A DNA stretch of 64,000 nucleotides from Clitopilus passeckerianus. Lineage: Eukaryota; Basidiomycota; Agaricomycetes; Agaricales; Entolomataceae. The notes beneath the pieces were generated by a model that ran no database searches, was not told where the DNA came from, and saw nothing but the letters and a program-made list of their open reading frames with translations. The stretch is from assembly GCA_944990035.1 (NCBI GenBank), contig CALYLX010000117.1:62001-126000 (forward strand), given 5' to 3'. The position numbers were made by a program, and so were the translations under genes. Shown here piece by piece: positions 36,945-56,261 of this stretch; position 1 is the stretch's first letter, and every line of letters starts with the position of its first letter.

Positions 36945-38429
36945 ATGTCTCTTGAGAGCAGCGAGAAGGCCATTTGCCGATTGTGCGCGTATTTTGACTT
37001 TCTGCGGTTGAAACCTTACTGAAGATTGTATTGTAGATGTGGAAGACAGGTGGCAAAATACAATTGTCCAACATGCAATGTGCCATATTGCTCTCTGTCC
37101 TGTTTCCGCTCTGAAGTGCGTGGATGACCACATCGTACAAGTACGCGTCTAATATGTTCGATTTGTTTCTATCGTAACAGGCTCATTCCACATGCTCAGA
37201 GACGTTCTACAAGAAGGAGATAGAGACGGGCATAAGTGCTGAGCCTTCCAAGTCGGCCCAGGAAAGGAAGCAGATGATGGAAATGCTGAAGCGGTTTGAG
37301 GAGCAAAGCCTTGAGGAAGACGAGGATAATGAGGACACAGACGACCTTGCTCGGCGGTTCCAAGATGTCGATTTAGGTGCGCATTCACCCCAACTGCCTT
37401 TTGCTGCGTTTATTGACGGTCGGCCCGCAGAATCTGCCTCGGCTAATGAACTATGGGAGAAGCTCACACCCGAGGAGCAACAAGAGTTTCTCAAACTGAT
37501 GCAAGATCCGGACAGTGACCTTGCTAGGAAACTTCTGGCTAGCGAAGCCCTTCTAAACGAAAGCTTTCTACCGTGGTGGGAGGCACCTACTGACCCGGAT
37601 GCCGCACCAACTGCCAAGAAATATGGGAAGAGACCTGAGCCAATTCACATACCCTCCTCGTTGGTGAAGCCCTTACCGATGGGATCTCCACTTATATACA
37701 ATATGGCCGCTATATGGTATTTGCGTCTTTGATCTTCTATTTTTAGATGAAGGTACTCACTCAGGAGACCCCGCAGTATAGCCTATGCGTATACTACTCG
37801 TCGGCTCTCCGTCTCACCCCTAGGCTCACAGCATCCCGAATCCGTTGACGTACTAGAAGCACAAGATTTAGTCTTCAAGCTACTCCCCTTCCTAATAGAA
37901 CGTAAATCAACAACAATTTTCACGAATCTGTCGAGCCTCTCGACTGACCTCTGGTCACGTTTACCGGAGGTATGAATCTTTTCCGATGTTTTTGTCATGC
38001 TGGTAACTGACCCCTGCTTAGGTAGAGCCTCGGCTCTTCGCGCTACTTTTGCGTGATACTGCTCAGGTTCTCAGGCCGCTACCAGTAACGGCCGTTTCTG
38101 CAACTCGGCCCGGAAATGCAGAGGGAGTCGACATCATGTCACATCCACATTTGAACAGCGTCGTCCTGTTATCTGATGTTGCTAAATTGTTTGAACTTGG
38201 GGCATCGGGTAGGCAAAACAAGTCGAAACACGTCGTGCAAAAGCTGGTGTTCTATGCCGCGCAAATCCTTTCGACGCCGTCTCCAATACTCAGGGTCTTG
38301 GCAGATGAGATGGCGCTGGGAGCAGCCCGATATGAGAGAGGGGCGGATACCTCCTCAGTCGTGGCGGAGGAGGCAAGGCCAAGGATTACGGCACAGGAAC
38401 ATGCGAAGAAAATAGAAGAGGTACAGTGA
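36945..38429 (+). CDS. ZNHIT2: Zinc finger HIT domain protein, ZNHIT2-like
   Basis: HIT zinc-finger protein; ZNHIT2 links the R2TP chaperone complex to U5 snRNP assembly. Exons 36945-36988, 37037-37115, 37181-37716, 37777-37969 and 38022-38429 give 419 aa. The zf-HIT is assembled across the first three exons: [44 protein letters not shown]. The ZNHIT2-specific body follows, with [41 protein letters not shown] and a helical C-terminal domain ending [10 protein letters not shown]. The start is set by the zinc-finger reading frame and sits within 80 nt of the DBP9 start. Confidence 0.87.
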
Positions 38430-38866
38430 CACAAGTGCGGTCCAATGCTGCCTTATCTGTGCGACCAACCGCTCTACGGCACGACCAAGGCACGACTGGG
38501 AGGGCACAGAAAGATGCAATACATCGGCCCCGACTATATTAAACACCTCCGTCGACGATATGTTTAACCATAACGGTCATGATTACTGCGAAGGTTGTCC
38601 TCGATATGTCCAAGAACAATCGGTGTTTTCTCATTGGATGACCGTGAGGGTACTCGATAAGATAAAGCACGTGATGGCTCGGAGGATAGATGAGGACCTT
38701 CGCAGTCGAAACGCCACATGTGGGTCATGACGGGGGTTCTTACACGATCCAACCATTCAATATATCTTGACGCCGTAAACCTGCTGTTCCCATTCACATC
38801 TCTACGGTCCCCCAGAACACCGCGGGCTACTTTCCGCAACTCCCATCCCGCTCATTGTTCAAGAAA
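38430..38866. other. Intergenic, ZIP transporter upstream region
   Basis: 437 nt between ZNHIT2 and the zinc transporter. No conserved frame seen. It is the likely promoter of the ZIP gene, but I could not pick out a zinc-response element by eye. Confidence 0.4.
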
Positions 38867-40372
38867 ATGTCGGATGAAGCTCCCAATTGTGGATCCGGCG
38901 GTGGTTCCGACGAGTACTTTGGCTTGAGGGTCGCCTCTATCTTCATCATCCTCATTGGCTCGTCGGCAGGCGCGATTTTCCCTGTCATCGCAAGACGTTC
39001 ATTGTGGCTACATGTCCCCAAAGGCGTGTTCGAGTACGTCGTACCTTCGTTTATCGCGATGCTTACCTCGTTCTGATGGATTTTTTCTTTCTTTCGCGGT
39101 AACTAGCTTTGCGAAGTATTTTGGTTCTGGAGTCATCGTGAGTTGACGTTTCCTGGGTTCACCACCCACGATGTGGAGTCTAACGACCTGGTCTAGATTG
39201 CTACTGCATTCATACATCTACTCGCACCTGCTCTGGAAGCTCTGGGATCAGAGTGCTTATCAGAAAAGTGGCATGAATACGTGAGTACTCGAGTTCATGG
39301 AAAGTACTAAGGAACGGCCGACTTATTCTTCACATTCTAGCCTTACGCCCTGGCCCTTTGCCTCCTGAGCATATTCTTCATCTTCATCGTCGAAGTCACC
39401 GCTTTCCGATGGGGAACTGCCAAACTCGCCAAGATTGGCCTGCATCATGGTGCGTGTCTATCGTGTGTACTGCCGCCTCGTTTAAGACTGATCATGGGTC
39501 TTGTTGGGCTTCTCTAGACAATCACGGTCACAATCTTGGATCGCATGCTGCTCATGGTCCGGAGAGTACTAAACTGGATGTGCCGCCTACGATTGATGTC
39601 GAGCCAAAACAGTTGGAGGAAGGGAGTACGAGCGACATAGGGGAGGCACGCCGTGACCATGAACACGAGCTTGAACATGGCCATCAACGCCATCCCCCTC
39701 ATGGCATTATCGATACCGCCATTGCACAAATTATTGGAATTGCCATTTTGGAGTTTGGTGTTGCCCTACACAGGTGAGTGATCATGGGTTCTATTGAATG
39801 GATATATGAAACTAAAATGAATTTTTTAGTACCTTGATCGGGCTCACACTAGCTGTCGATGAAGACTTCAAGATTCTATTTGTCGTCTTGGTCTTCCATC
39901 GTACGTCTTTTCATCAATGAACATACTTGGCGTTGAGCTAACCATTGATTCTAGAAACCTTTGAGGGCCTTGGTATTGGCGCCCGATTAGCATACATGCG
40001 TTTGCCACCCAAGTACAATTGGGTGCCGATGGCTGGAGCCATCATTTATGGCTTGACCACACCTATAGGAATTGCTGTTGGTCTCGGGGTCAGGACTTCT
40101 TACAACCCAGGGAGCACCACTGCCTCGATCGTCAGCGGCATTCTCGATTCGCTAAGTGCAGGAATCCTGCTCTATACAGGTCTAGTTGAGGTGCGTTTCT
40201 TCCTGCGGGCCTTGATCGGGAGAGTTTACTTACGTTGGCCTTCTAGCTTCTCGCTCACGAGTTCCTGTTCAACAAGGAGATGATGGATGGTTCAAATAAA
40301 AAGCTCATTTACTCGATTGGTTCGGTGATGCTTGGTTGTGCATTGATGGCACTGCTGGGACGGTGGGCATGA
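38867..40372 (+). CDS. ZIP-family zinc/iron transporter
   Basis: Membrane transporter of the ZRT/IRT (ZIP) family, importing Zn2+ or Fe2+. Eight exons (38867-39033, 39107-39137, 39197-39280, 39342-39450, 39518-39773, 39830-39900, 39955-40190, 40247-40372) give 359 aa. About eight membrane segments are visible. TM4 contains the metal-binding signature HSTLIGLTLAV; TM5 has HQTFEGLGIGARLA. The large loop between TM3 and TM4 is His-rich (HDNHGHNLGSHAAHGPE; DHEHELEHGHQRHPPHG), as in ZIP regulators of metal sensing. The start at 38867 is the first ATG of the frame. Confidence 0.93.
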
Positions 40373-40597
40373 TCCAGGACTTTTGGAGGCGCTTGTTGAT
40401 TCGTACATCGTTATACTAACGCAAGAGGAGTGTAGGATAACCATCTATAGATCTATTGTACAACTACTATTTGCATTGCATGGAGACCTCCAACCAATCA
40501 TTTCCTGTCTTTTACCTTGGCAAAGAGACGGTGACCTCGGGCCGTGAATTGGTGCATGACAAATGAGTTCAATCTTGGGAACAACTTGCTCTGAACG

Positions 40598-41233
40598 ATG
40601 AGCAAGGACGCCGCGCCGACCGCTTCAGCTACTTCCAATGCGTCGAATAGCTCTTCAAAACTGCCACCCGGAATGGTGCTAGGGCCAGACGGGAAACCAT
40701 GCAAAATATGTACAGCTTTCAGGTATTGGCAGCCTCGGACAGAGAACGCGGGCAAAGGCAAGAGTAAGGGCCAGAACGACGAATTCAAGTCGACGAGCGC
40801 AGTCATGGCTGCTCTGGCCGCTGGGACCGCCAAGGTTTCCACGACCTCCACTGCTAAAACGGCTAGCACAACGCGTCCGGATACCCCACCACCCAACTGC
40901 CCACCTGACTCTGAACAACTTGGACGAGCAACATGGACGTTCTTGCATACCACGGCAGCATACTACCCTGAAAAGCCGACCCCGACTCAACGTACGAATA
41001 TGTTACTGCTGTTGCGGTCTCTGCCGGTTCTGTACCCGTGTACATGGTGCGCGAATGACTTTGGGGAGGACATAAAGAGCAATCCACCGGATGTTAGTGG
41101 GAGGATTGGACTGAGTCGGTGGTTGTGCGAGAGACATAATGAGGTCAATCAGAAGTTGGGCAAGGAGAGGTTTGATTGTGCAAAGGTGGACGAGAGGTGG
41201 AAGGATGGGCCGAGTGATGGGAGCTGCGACTAG
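40598..41233 (+). CDS. ERV1: FAD-linked sulfhydryl oxidase ERV1
   Basis: Flavoenzyme of the mitochondrial intermembrane space that reoxidises Mia40. A single 211-codon exon. The N-terminal shuttle cysteines are in KPCKICTAFRYW, followed by a Thr/Ala-rich linker. The Erv fold starts ELGRATWTF-like at QLGRATWTFLHTTAAYYPEKP; the redox-active pair is YPCTWCANDF; FAD-contact residues fall in SRWLCERHNEVNQKLGK; a structural C-x16-C pair is formed by LCERHN and FDCAKVDERW. No cleavable presequence is expected, in line with Mia40-type import. Confidence 0.93.
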   Translation: MSKDAAPTASATSNASNSSSKLPPGMVLGPDGKPCKICTAFRYWQPRTENAGKGKSKGQNDEFKSTSAVMAALAAGTAKVSTTSTAKTASTTRPDTPPPNCPPDSEQLGRATWTFLHTTAAYYPEKPTPTQRTNMLLLLRSLPVLYPCTWCANDFGEDIKSNPPDVSGRIGLSRWLCERHNEVNQKLGKERFDCAKVDERWKDGPSDGSCD

Positions 41234-41625
41234 ACTATGTACTAGGTGAGGCATTTCATTGCTGTCTCTGGAGGAATTTCTTGGGCTCATGCAAGCAAAG
41301 GATTGGAAGACACTAAATTGTTCATATAATATCCATCCCAACTCATACTAATAGACCGGAATACGAATACTCGCACATATACAGGCCAAATGGGGTCTGG
41401 ATTTGTAAAAATAGACAACATTTACCGCTCGGTGTCGATAGAGAGTGATATACATATACCTTGCTCAACAACCATACTCTCAGTGTCTTCATCGTTGAAT
41501 TCAACGTTCACGGCCAATTCAGAAAAGGCTTGGCAATCCTGCCGAAGATGGACCTGATCGTTACCACGTGTGATCCTTATTGGCAGCTCTCTGGAATAAT
41601 GTTGTAGACTTCACTCATTCGTACC
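41234..41625. other. Intergenic region before second GH47 gene
   Basis: 392 nt with no recognisable gene. It is AT-richer than the coding flanks, and probably holds the ERV1 3' end and the GH47 promoter. Confidence 0.4.
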
Positions 41626-43961
<2,336 letters not shown>

Positions 43962-44132
43962 TATAATCTTTATCATCATATTGAGTTGCAACAAAGTCAG
44001 CGTAACAGAGGCAGCGGCAAGCACAGAGCGGCGCAAGCAGAGGCAAATAGAGTTGTCACTGTCCTCATCACGCCCAATCGGGCGACGATACAATCTGACA
44101 GTTTCGCGTCCCTCTCACTTTGAACGTCAAGG

Positions 44133-47100
44133 ATGGTCCACCATAATCTCAAATGTAAGATAAACACAGCTCTTTTCTGCGCTGAACGTCTCATCTTACC
44201 ACCTCAAAGCATTGATCAAGGGCATTCGCTCATGCAAGGTTAACCCTAATCCCTCAGGCCATCCTGGACAGATCTCTGACCAGAACTTTCAAGACCGTCG
44301 CAGATGAACGCGCTCTCATTCAGCAGGAGTCGGCAGCCATTCGTGCCTCCTTCCGTGAAGAGGACTCTTATCAACGACACAACAATATCGCGAAGCTGCT
44401 GTACATCCACATGCTTGGGTCGCCTGCGCATTTCGGACAGATAGAGTGCCTGAAGTTGGTCGCGAGTCCAAGGTTTACGGATAAGAGGCTAGGGTATTTG
44501 GGGATTATGTTGTTGCTGGATGAGAATCAGGAGGTGTTGACGCTGGTGACAAATTCGCTGAAAAAGTATGTGTTTCTGAACAATGGCTGCGGTTATACAC
44601 TCAACGATGATATCCTGCGTTATAGTGATATGAACCATTCGAATATGTATGCGGTTGGGCTGGCACTCTGCACGTTTGCGAATATTGCTTCAGAGGAAAT
44701 GTCGAGAGACTTGGCGAATGAGATCGAGAAGCTCCTGGGATCGAGCAATACATATATTCGCAAGAAGGTAAATCCCCATTTGTTTCCCTCATTCTCTCGT
44801 TCTTATAACTTGTTAAAGGCTGCTCTATGTGGACTCCGCGTGATCAAGAAGGTTCCCGACCTCGTCGACCATTTCACAGATAAAGCGAAAAACCTGCTGA
44901 CAGACCGGAACCATGGCGTCCTTCTATCAGCAATCACACTTGTCACGGAAATGTGCACCATAGATCCTAACGTGCTGGACGAATTCCGAAATGTGATTGA
45001 CTCGGCTGACCTTGCTCGACTGCATACTAACTTTACTGACAGGCTGTGCCCCTTCTCGTACGAAATCTCAAATCACTGGTCACCACAGGCTACAGTCCAG
45101 AACACGATGTCTCTGGAATCACCGATCCGTTCCTTCAAGTCAAGATTCTCCGACTTCTACGATTACTGGGAAGGGGAGATCAGCATGCCAGTGAAACTAT
45201 GAATGATATCCTGGCCCAGGTTGCCACCAATACCGATTCAACAAAGAATGTCGGAAATTCGATTCTCTATGAGACTGTTTTGACTGTCCTCGAGATTGAG
45301 GCTGATAGCGGCTTGAGGGTTATGGCGATCAACATCCTTGGAAAGTTCTTGAGCAATAGGGATAATAATATTCGGTGGGCTCTGAGATCTTCACGCTTCA
45401 GGCGTATGCTGATATCAATATCAGTTATGTTGCGCTCAACACATTGAACAAAGTTGTCTCAATGGACACCAATGCCGTCAAGCGTCACCGAAATATCATT
45501 CTTGATTGTCTTCGAGACGGAGACATCTCGATTCGACGCCGTGCTTTGGAGTTATCTTACGCCCTCATTGACGAACAAGATGTGCGGTTCCTTGTGAGGG
45601 AGCTACTTGCATTCCTGGAAGTTGCGGACGACGAATTCAAACTGGGGATGACCACGCAAATCTGCCTGGCTGCAGAGAGGTTTGCCCCGAATAAGCGATG
45701 GCATATTGACACCGTTCTTCGGGTTCTCAAACTGGTGAGTATGCATAGAAACCTTGCTACATTCCGAGGCTGACCTATTCCTAGGCTGGGAATTTCGTTC
45801 GCGAAGAGATCTTGTCAGCTTTCATCCGGCTTGTGGCTCATACGCCTGAACTTCAAGGATATACAGCATCCAAGCTGTACGCAGCTTTGAAAGCAGACAT
45901 TTCTCAAGAATCATTAACGCTTGCTGCTACATGGGTTATTGGGGAGTACTCCGAAGTCTTGCTGGAAGGTGGATTTGTTGATGAGGAACAACCTAAATCG
46001 GTAAATACATTACTGGTTTATCGTCAAAAACCATGCTCACATTCGAGACAGGCAACCGACAAAGAGATTGTTGATCTTCTCGTCTTAGTCATGGACTCAC
46101 CCTACGCCAACTACCTGATCAAACAGTTTGTACTGGCTGCCGTCACGAAGATCGCCTCTAGGTCAACCACCTCTCATGGTGAACAAGCACGGATAGCCGA
46201 GCTTCTGGCCAAGTACACAACAAGCCCTGACCTAGAGCTGCAGCAACGTGCTGTCGAGTTCGAAAGTTTGTATCAATTGGGTGACCTCAGAGAAGGTGTT
46301 TTGGAGCGAATGCCACCACCAGAGTTAAAGGCTACTGTGATGGGTGTCGTCAGTGAGAATAAACCTGTCGGCTCGACAAGAGCGCAAGAGGTCAGTAATA
46401 ACCATATTAGACTGCCTTTTTTTTTTTACTAATATCGAGCCTTCTAGGTCGATCTCTTGGGCGATGATACTGCTTCTGTCCCACAACAATCACAACCTGT
46501 CACCTCTAACCAGGACCTACTTGCTGACATCTTCGGCGGTTCGTCAACTCCATCGGCGGCTGCTTCAGCTCCTGTATCGCAGAAGACGACCATTAATGAT
46601 ATCCTTGGGCTCTTTGATTCGTCGGGAAGCAGCAACCCTCCGCCTACACCAGGGTCTGCATTACCGACGTCAGCCCTTGTAACCCCTTCAGCTGCCTCTG
46701 CGTTCTCTCTTCCTCAAACTGCATCCCCGCCCCCTCAGCCTGCAGCACCCAAGCTTACACCTTACACTGCGTACGAAAAGAACGATCTCAAGATCACACT
46801 GACACCGCAAACAAACGCTGCAAAACCAGGCATAGTTATGATTCTCGCTCGGTTCCAGGCGACTGGGGGCTCTGTGATATCTGGAATCAATTTCCAAGTT
46901 GCAGTCCCGAAGGTGTGTGTTTAATTATTTTATCCACTTTTCTGAGATCTGAAACCAACGGTTCTTCGCAGACTCAACAACTGCAGATGCTTCCGATGTC
47001 CAATACCAACGTAAATCCGGGGGCCGTAGAAACCCAGCAAATGAGAGTGGTCGCTCCACCTGGAGTCAGTTCATCTCCTCTATTCACGTAGATCAGACAC

Positions 47101-47232
47101 TGACGTTCTAACCGTTTCAAGAGCAATGTTCGACTGCGGTTGCGGATAACCTTCACCGCGAACGGTCAGAACTTCCAAGAGCAAGTAGATTTCGCAGGGT
47201 TCCCACCAGGTTTGACCAGCGGATCATCGTAG
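44133..47232 (+). CDS. APL4: AP-1 complex gamma-adaptin
   Basis: Large subunit of the AP-1 clathrin adaptor at the trans-Golgi and endosomes. Twelve exons, from 44133-44154 to 47122-47232, give 834 aa. The start reads [18 protein letters not shown], followed by [67 protein letters not shown] and [17 protein letters not shown], the adaptin solenoid. A Ser/Pro/Ala/Gln hinge ([21 protein letters not shown]) precedes the C-terminal ear, which ends [18 protein letters not shown]. Several introns (44566-44625, 44768-44818, 46001-46051) are in frame and hidden in open frames. Confidence 0.95.
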
Positions 47233-47752
47233 TTGAATTATTACTGTACATACTTTTGTATATTGCACAAAATCTCATTATTATACCTGACTGCTTTGCT
47301 ACTTTTCCATTCAAGGGAGGCAAGGCACCGAGTCCCGAAATCCCTTCAACATAACCCCATAGAGGTCAAATGTCCTCAAATGTTGATCAAGCACGCCAAG
47401 GCCAAGAGCAAGCATTCCAACCTGAAGCAACCAGGATTGTAGTATGCTGCGCATTCGCCTCGGCAAGCACATGTTGATATTCTGGTGACGGGAGCGGCAG
47501 CGAGTGACTGACAGGAACCATGCAATTCGGCTCGGCACGACAAGCTCACGAAACAGGTCGAGTCATTCGAGCTCCCAACTTGTTCCGAATCCCCTTCTTC
47601 GAATTTGATCGCCAGTTTTCATCGCGACGAGGCCGGAAGGCTTGGTGCGATCTGCAAGATATAATATAAAGGAACCCTCTGGGCATGCGAACAGTAGCTC
47701 TGTAGACCTTAGCTCGTTATCCCTTACTACGACAAGGAGTGAAGATGCCTGG
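47233..47752. other. Intergenic region before ABCC transporter
   Basis: 520 nt. An open frame continues upstream of the first ATG of the transporter (to about 47642) but has no in-frame ATG, so either the protein starts at 47753 or an upstream exon was missed. Nothing else is recognisable. Confidence 0.4.
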
Positions 47753-53793
<6,041 letters not shown>

Positions 53794-54045
53794 ATGTGAA
53801 CTACCGCCCCCACCCCCAACCCCTACCCCACTACTCCTACGATTTTAGTTAATTATTTGGCTAAACCCCTGCTATACCCAGCCAGTAGATACCAAACGTA
53901 GTTGCCACTAATCAATCTCACGTCACCCGTTCTTCCGCTCGCTGATCTAAATTTGTGAGCAGTTGCGCTGCGCGTCCTCGCAAATGTTTAGCCGAGACGC
54001 TATTAGTATGCAAACAAAGTTCTGCTCCTATCGTCGTCACCGACA

Positions 54046-54987
54046 ATGTCTGCTCTTACTCGACGTGTTCCGCGCTTGACCTGCTCAAAAAGGACATTCT
54101 CAACGACCTACAGCCGGGCAAATACGCAGCCGGCGCAGGCCGCTCCCGATTCCAAGCCGCTACATGGAACTGTTTCGTCACATAGATCTTATATCTTTCT
54201 GCATACCCCGGAACCTCCATATGCATATCCTGCGAAGATATCTTCACCTGTCCAAAGGGCTCTGCTGCTCAAAGCCATGAAATGGGGCGGGGTTGCCAAC
54301 TTTTCTTACCTAGAGAGCCGACGAGAGGAAGCCAGTAACGCTCGCACACCTGTAACAGCGTTCTCAGCATCCGGACAACGGTTAGAGATTCCGGACATTT
54401 CTCTAGGAAATGTGGATGAGGTAGAGCAACTGCTGTTCAAACATGCTGAAGGAGCTCTGGCAGAAGGGACACCGGGCTTGGTTGAGGGCTCGGAGAACGT
54501 GCAGATTTATGTTTGCACCCATGGTGCTCGAGACTGCCGCTGCGGGGATACTGGAGGAGCTGTGGCACGCGCCTTGAGGGAGGAGCTAACGCGTAGGCTT
54601 GCGGCGGACCCGTCGAGCCCTGCAAAACGGATTGAGGTCGGAGAGGTTGGCCATGTTGGAGGACATTAGTGAGTAAGGTTCCCCTCGGAGGATATCCATG
54701 CTCACTTCACCCATCACTTATAGCCTTGCTGCAAATGTTATAGTATACCCTCACGGCGAATGGTACGTCGCCTACAGATTGAGCAAGGCCAATGCTCATA
54801 TAATTACTGCAGGTTGGGTTTGATAAAACCAGAGCACGTCCCGAGCCTCATTGACAATGTGCTACAACTCGCCCCCCCTTCAAGAGATTCGCTACTTCAC
54901 CGCCCACCATTACTTCCTCACCACTGGAGAGGTCGTATGGGCCTCAACAAAGAGGAGCAGCTCGAGTTGATTACCCGGCATCTATGA
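54046..54987 (+). CDS. AIM32: Sucrase/ferredoxin-like protein, AIM32 type
   Basis: Thioredoxin-like [2Fe-2S] protein of the sucrase/ferredoxin-like family, to which yeast AIM32 (mitochondrial redox quality control) and APD1 belong. Exons 54046-54668, 54724-54762 and 54813-54987 give 278 aa. The N-terminus MSALTRRVPRLTCSKRTFST looks like a mitochondrial presequence. Cluster-ligand motifs are VCTHGARDCRCGDTGG and GHVGGH, followed by LAANVIVYPHGEWLGLIKPE; the C-terminus has HHWRGRMGLNKEEQ, a strong AIM32 hallmark. Confidence 0.88.
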
Positions 54988-55232
54988 TCCCGATATGGAT
55001 TTAGGTCCAGCAATTTCCAGGATTCCCACCAGCAAAGGAGGAAATTTCAAGTACTATCCCGACCAGTCCGGGGGAAGGCTGGTTGAAATGGGCTCCCGCT
55101 GCAAAAAGCGGCAACCCGTCCTATGGGCGGGGTAAAGATGCTTGAATGATTACGAAGAAAAATCATACCTCCTGATTACATTGACCACCAAGCATGACTC
55201 AACTTCATCGCGCGGTAGATTCATACTCTAGA

Positions 55233-55240
55233 TTTAAATA
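55233..55240 (+). promoter_or_regulatory. TATA-like element of PhzF-family gene
   Basis: TTTAAATA lies 35 nt upstream of the start codon at 55275, in a suitable place for a TATA box with a very short leader. Confidence 0.4.
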
Positions 55241-55274
55241 GACGAGACGCATTGCTAGTTCATCCTTATACACC

Positions 55275-56159
55275 ATGGTTAACAAGCTTCGTTACGCCCA
55301 GCTCGACGTCTTCACCAGCACCCGCTTCCTTGGTAACCCTCTTGCCATCGTCCACCTTCCCGAGAACTTCGATCTCCCCCACTCCAAAAAACTAACCATC
55401 GCCAAGGAATTCAACCTCTCTGAGACCGTCTTCCTCCACGAAACCTCAGACGCCAATGCCCCTACCACCATCGACATTTACACAACCACGGAGGAACTAC
55501 CGTTTGCTGGTCATCCTACCGTCGGCTCCTCCTGGTACCTCCTGTCTCAAACCCCGGAGAAAGACACCCTTGCACTGAAGACCAAAGCAGGCCCCATCCT
55601 CGCTAAACGAGATGCCCACCGAGTCATCCTGCAAATTCCCGTCAACTTTAAAGTCCACGAGCCCTTCCCCGACCCCGAGGTCAAAACGCTTCAGCGAGGA
55701 TTGTCGGAGAGCGACTACGTGAACGGAAAGGGACCGGAAGCGCTTTGTTCGATCGTGAAAGGGATGACCTTCGTGTTGCTTCAGGTCGCTTCAGAAGACG
55801 CCCTTGCGCGTCTGCGACCTTACTCTGCACGTTTCAAGGCTGAGAACCTCGGAGACTGGGCTCATTTCCTGGGCGTTTACGCGTTTTATGAGAGGGAGGA
55901 TGGTGTTGTTAGGACGAGGATGTTTGATGGTTCACTCGAGGATTCTGCCACCGGATCCGCTGCATCTACGCTCGGAGGATACCTCGCAAAGAAGAGAGGG
56001 CCGGGGAAGCACAGGATTGAGCTTGTTCAAGGTGTAGAGATGGGCCGAAAGAGTGAAATCACGGTGGATGTCGAGGTAGGAAACGACGGAGAAGTCAACG
56101 CAGTTTATCTTGGCGGAACTACCGTCAGCGTTACAGAAGGAACCATTCAGATAGAGTAG
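55275..56159 (+). CDS. PhzF-family isomerase/epimerase-like protein
   Basis: Member of the PhzF (phenazine biosynthesis-like) fold family, which includes isomerases and many proteins of unknown substrate. One uninterrupted exon of 294 codons, the usual family length. Motifs: RYAQLDVFTSTRFLGNPLAIV at the N-terminus, the catalytic glutamate in FNLSETVFLH, ELPFAGHPTVGSSWYLL and, in the second half, EDSATGSAASTLGGYL. No phenazine genes accompany it, so a housekeeping or damage-repair role is more likely than antibiotic synthesis. Convergent with SF3B1 (102 nt). Confidence 0.92.
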   Translation: MVNKLRYAQLDVFTSTRFLGNPLAIVHLPENFDLPHSKKLTIAKEFNLSETVFLHETSDANAPTTIDIYTTTEELPFAGHPTVGSSWYLLSQTPEKDTLALKTKAGPILAKRDAHRVILQIPVNFKVHEPFPDPEVKTLQRGLSESDYVNGKGPEALCSIVKGMTFVLLQVASEDALARLRPYSARFKAENLGDWAHFLGVYAFYEREDGVVRTRMFDGSLEDSATGSAASTLGGYLAKKRGPGKHRIELVQGVEMGRKSEITVDVEVGNDGEVNAVYLGGTTVSVTEGTIQIE

Positions 56160-56261
56160 TTTCAAACCAATCAAATGCACTGTTCTCAACATAATGTAAG
56201 GTGTCATTTTGTGTGCAACATATTAGTACATGAAGGGCATACACTAGAGGAACAAAGTAGT

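Noticed and set aside
55275..56159. A phenazine biosynthetic cluster suggested by the PhzF gene
   Set aside because: None of the neighbours encode phenazine or other secondary-metabolite enzymes; PhzF-fold proteins are widespread outside such clusters.
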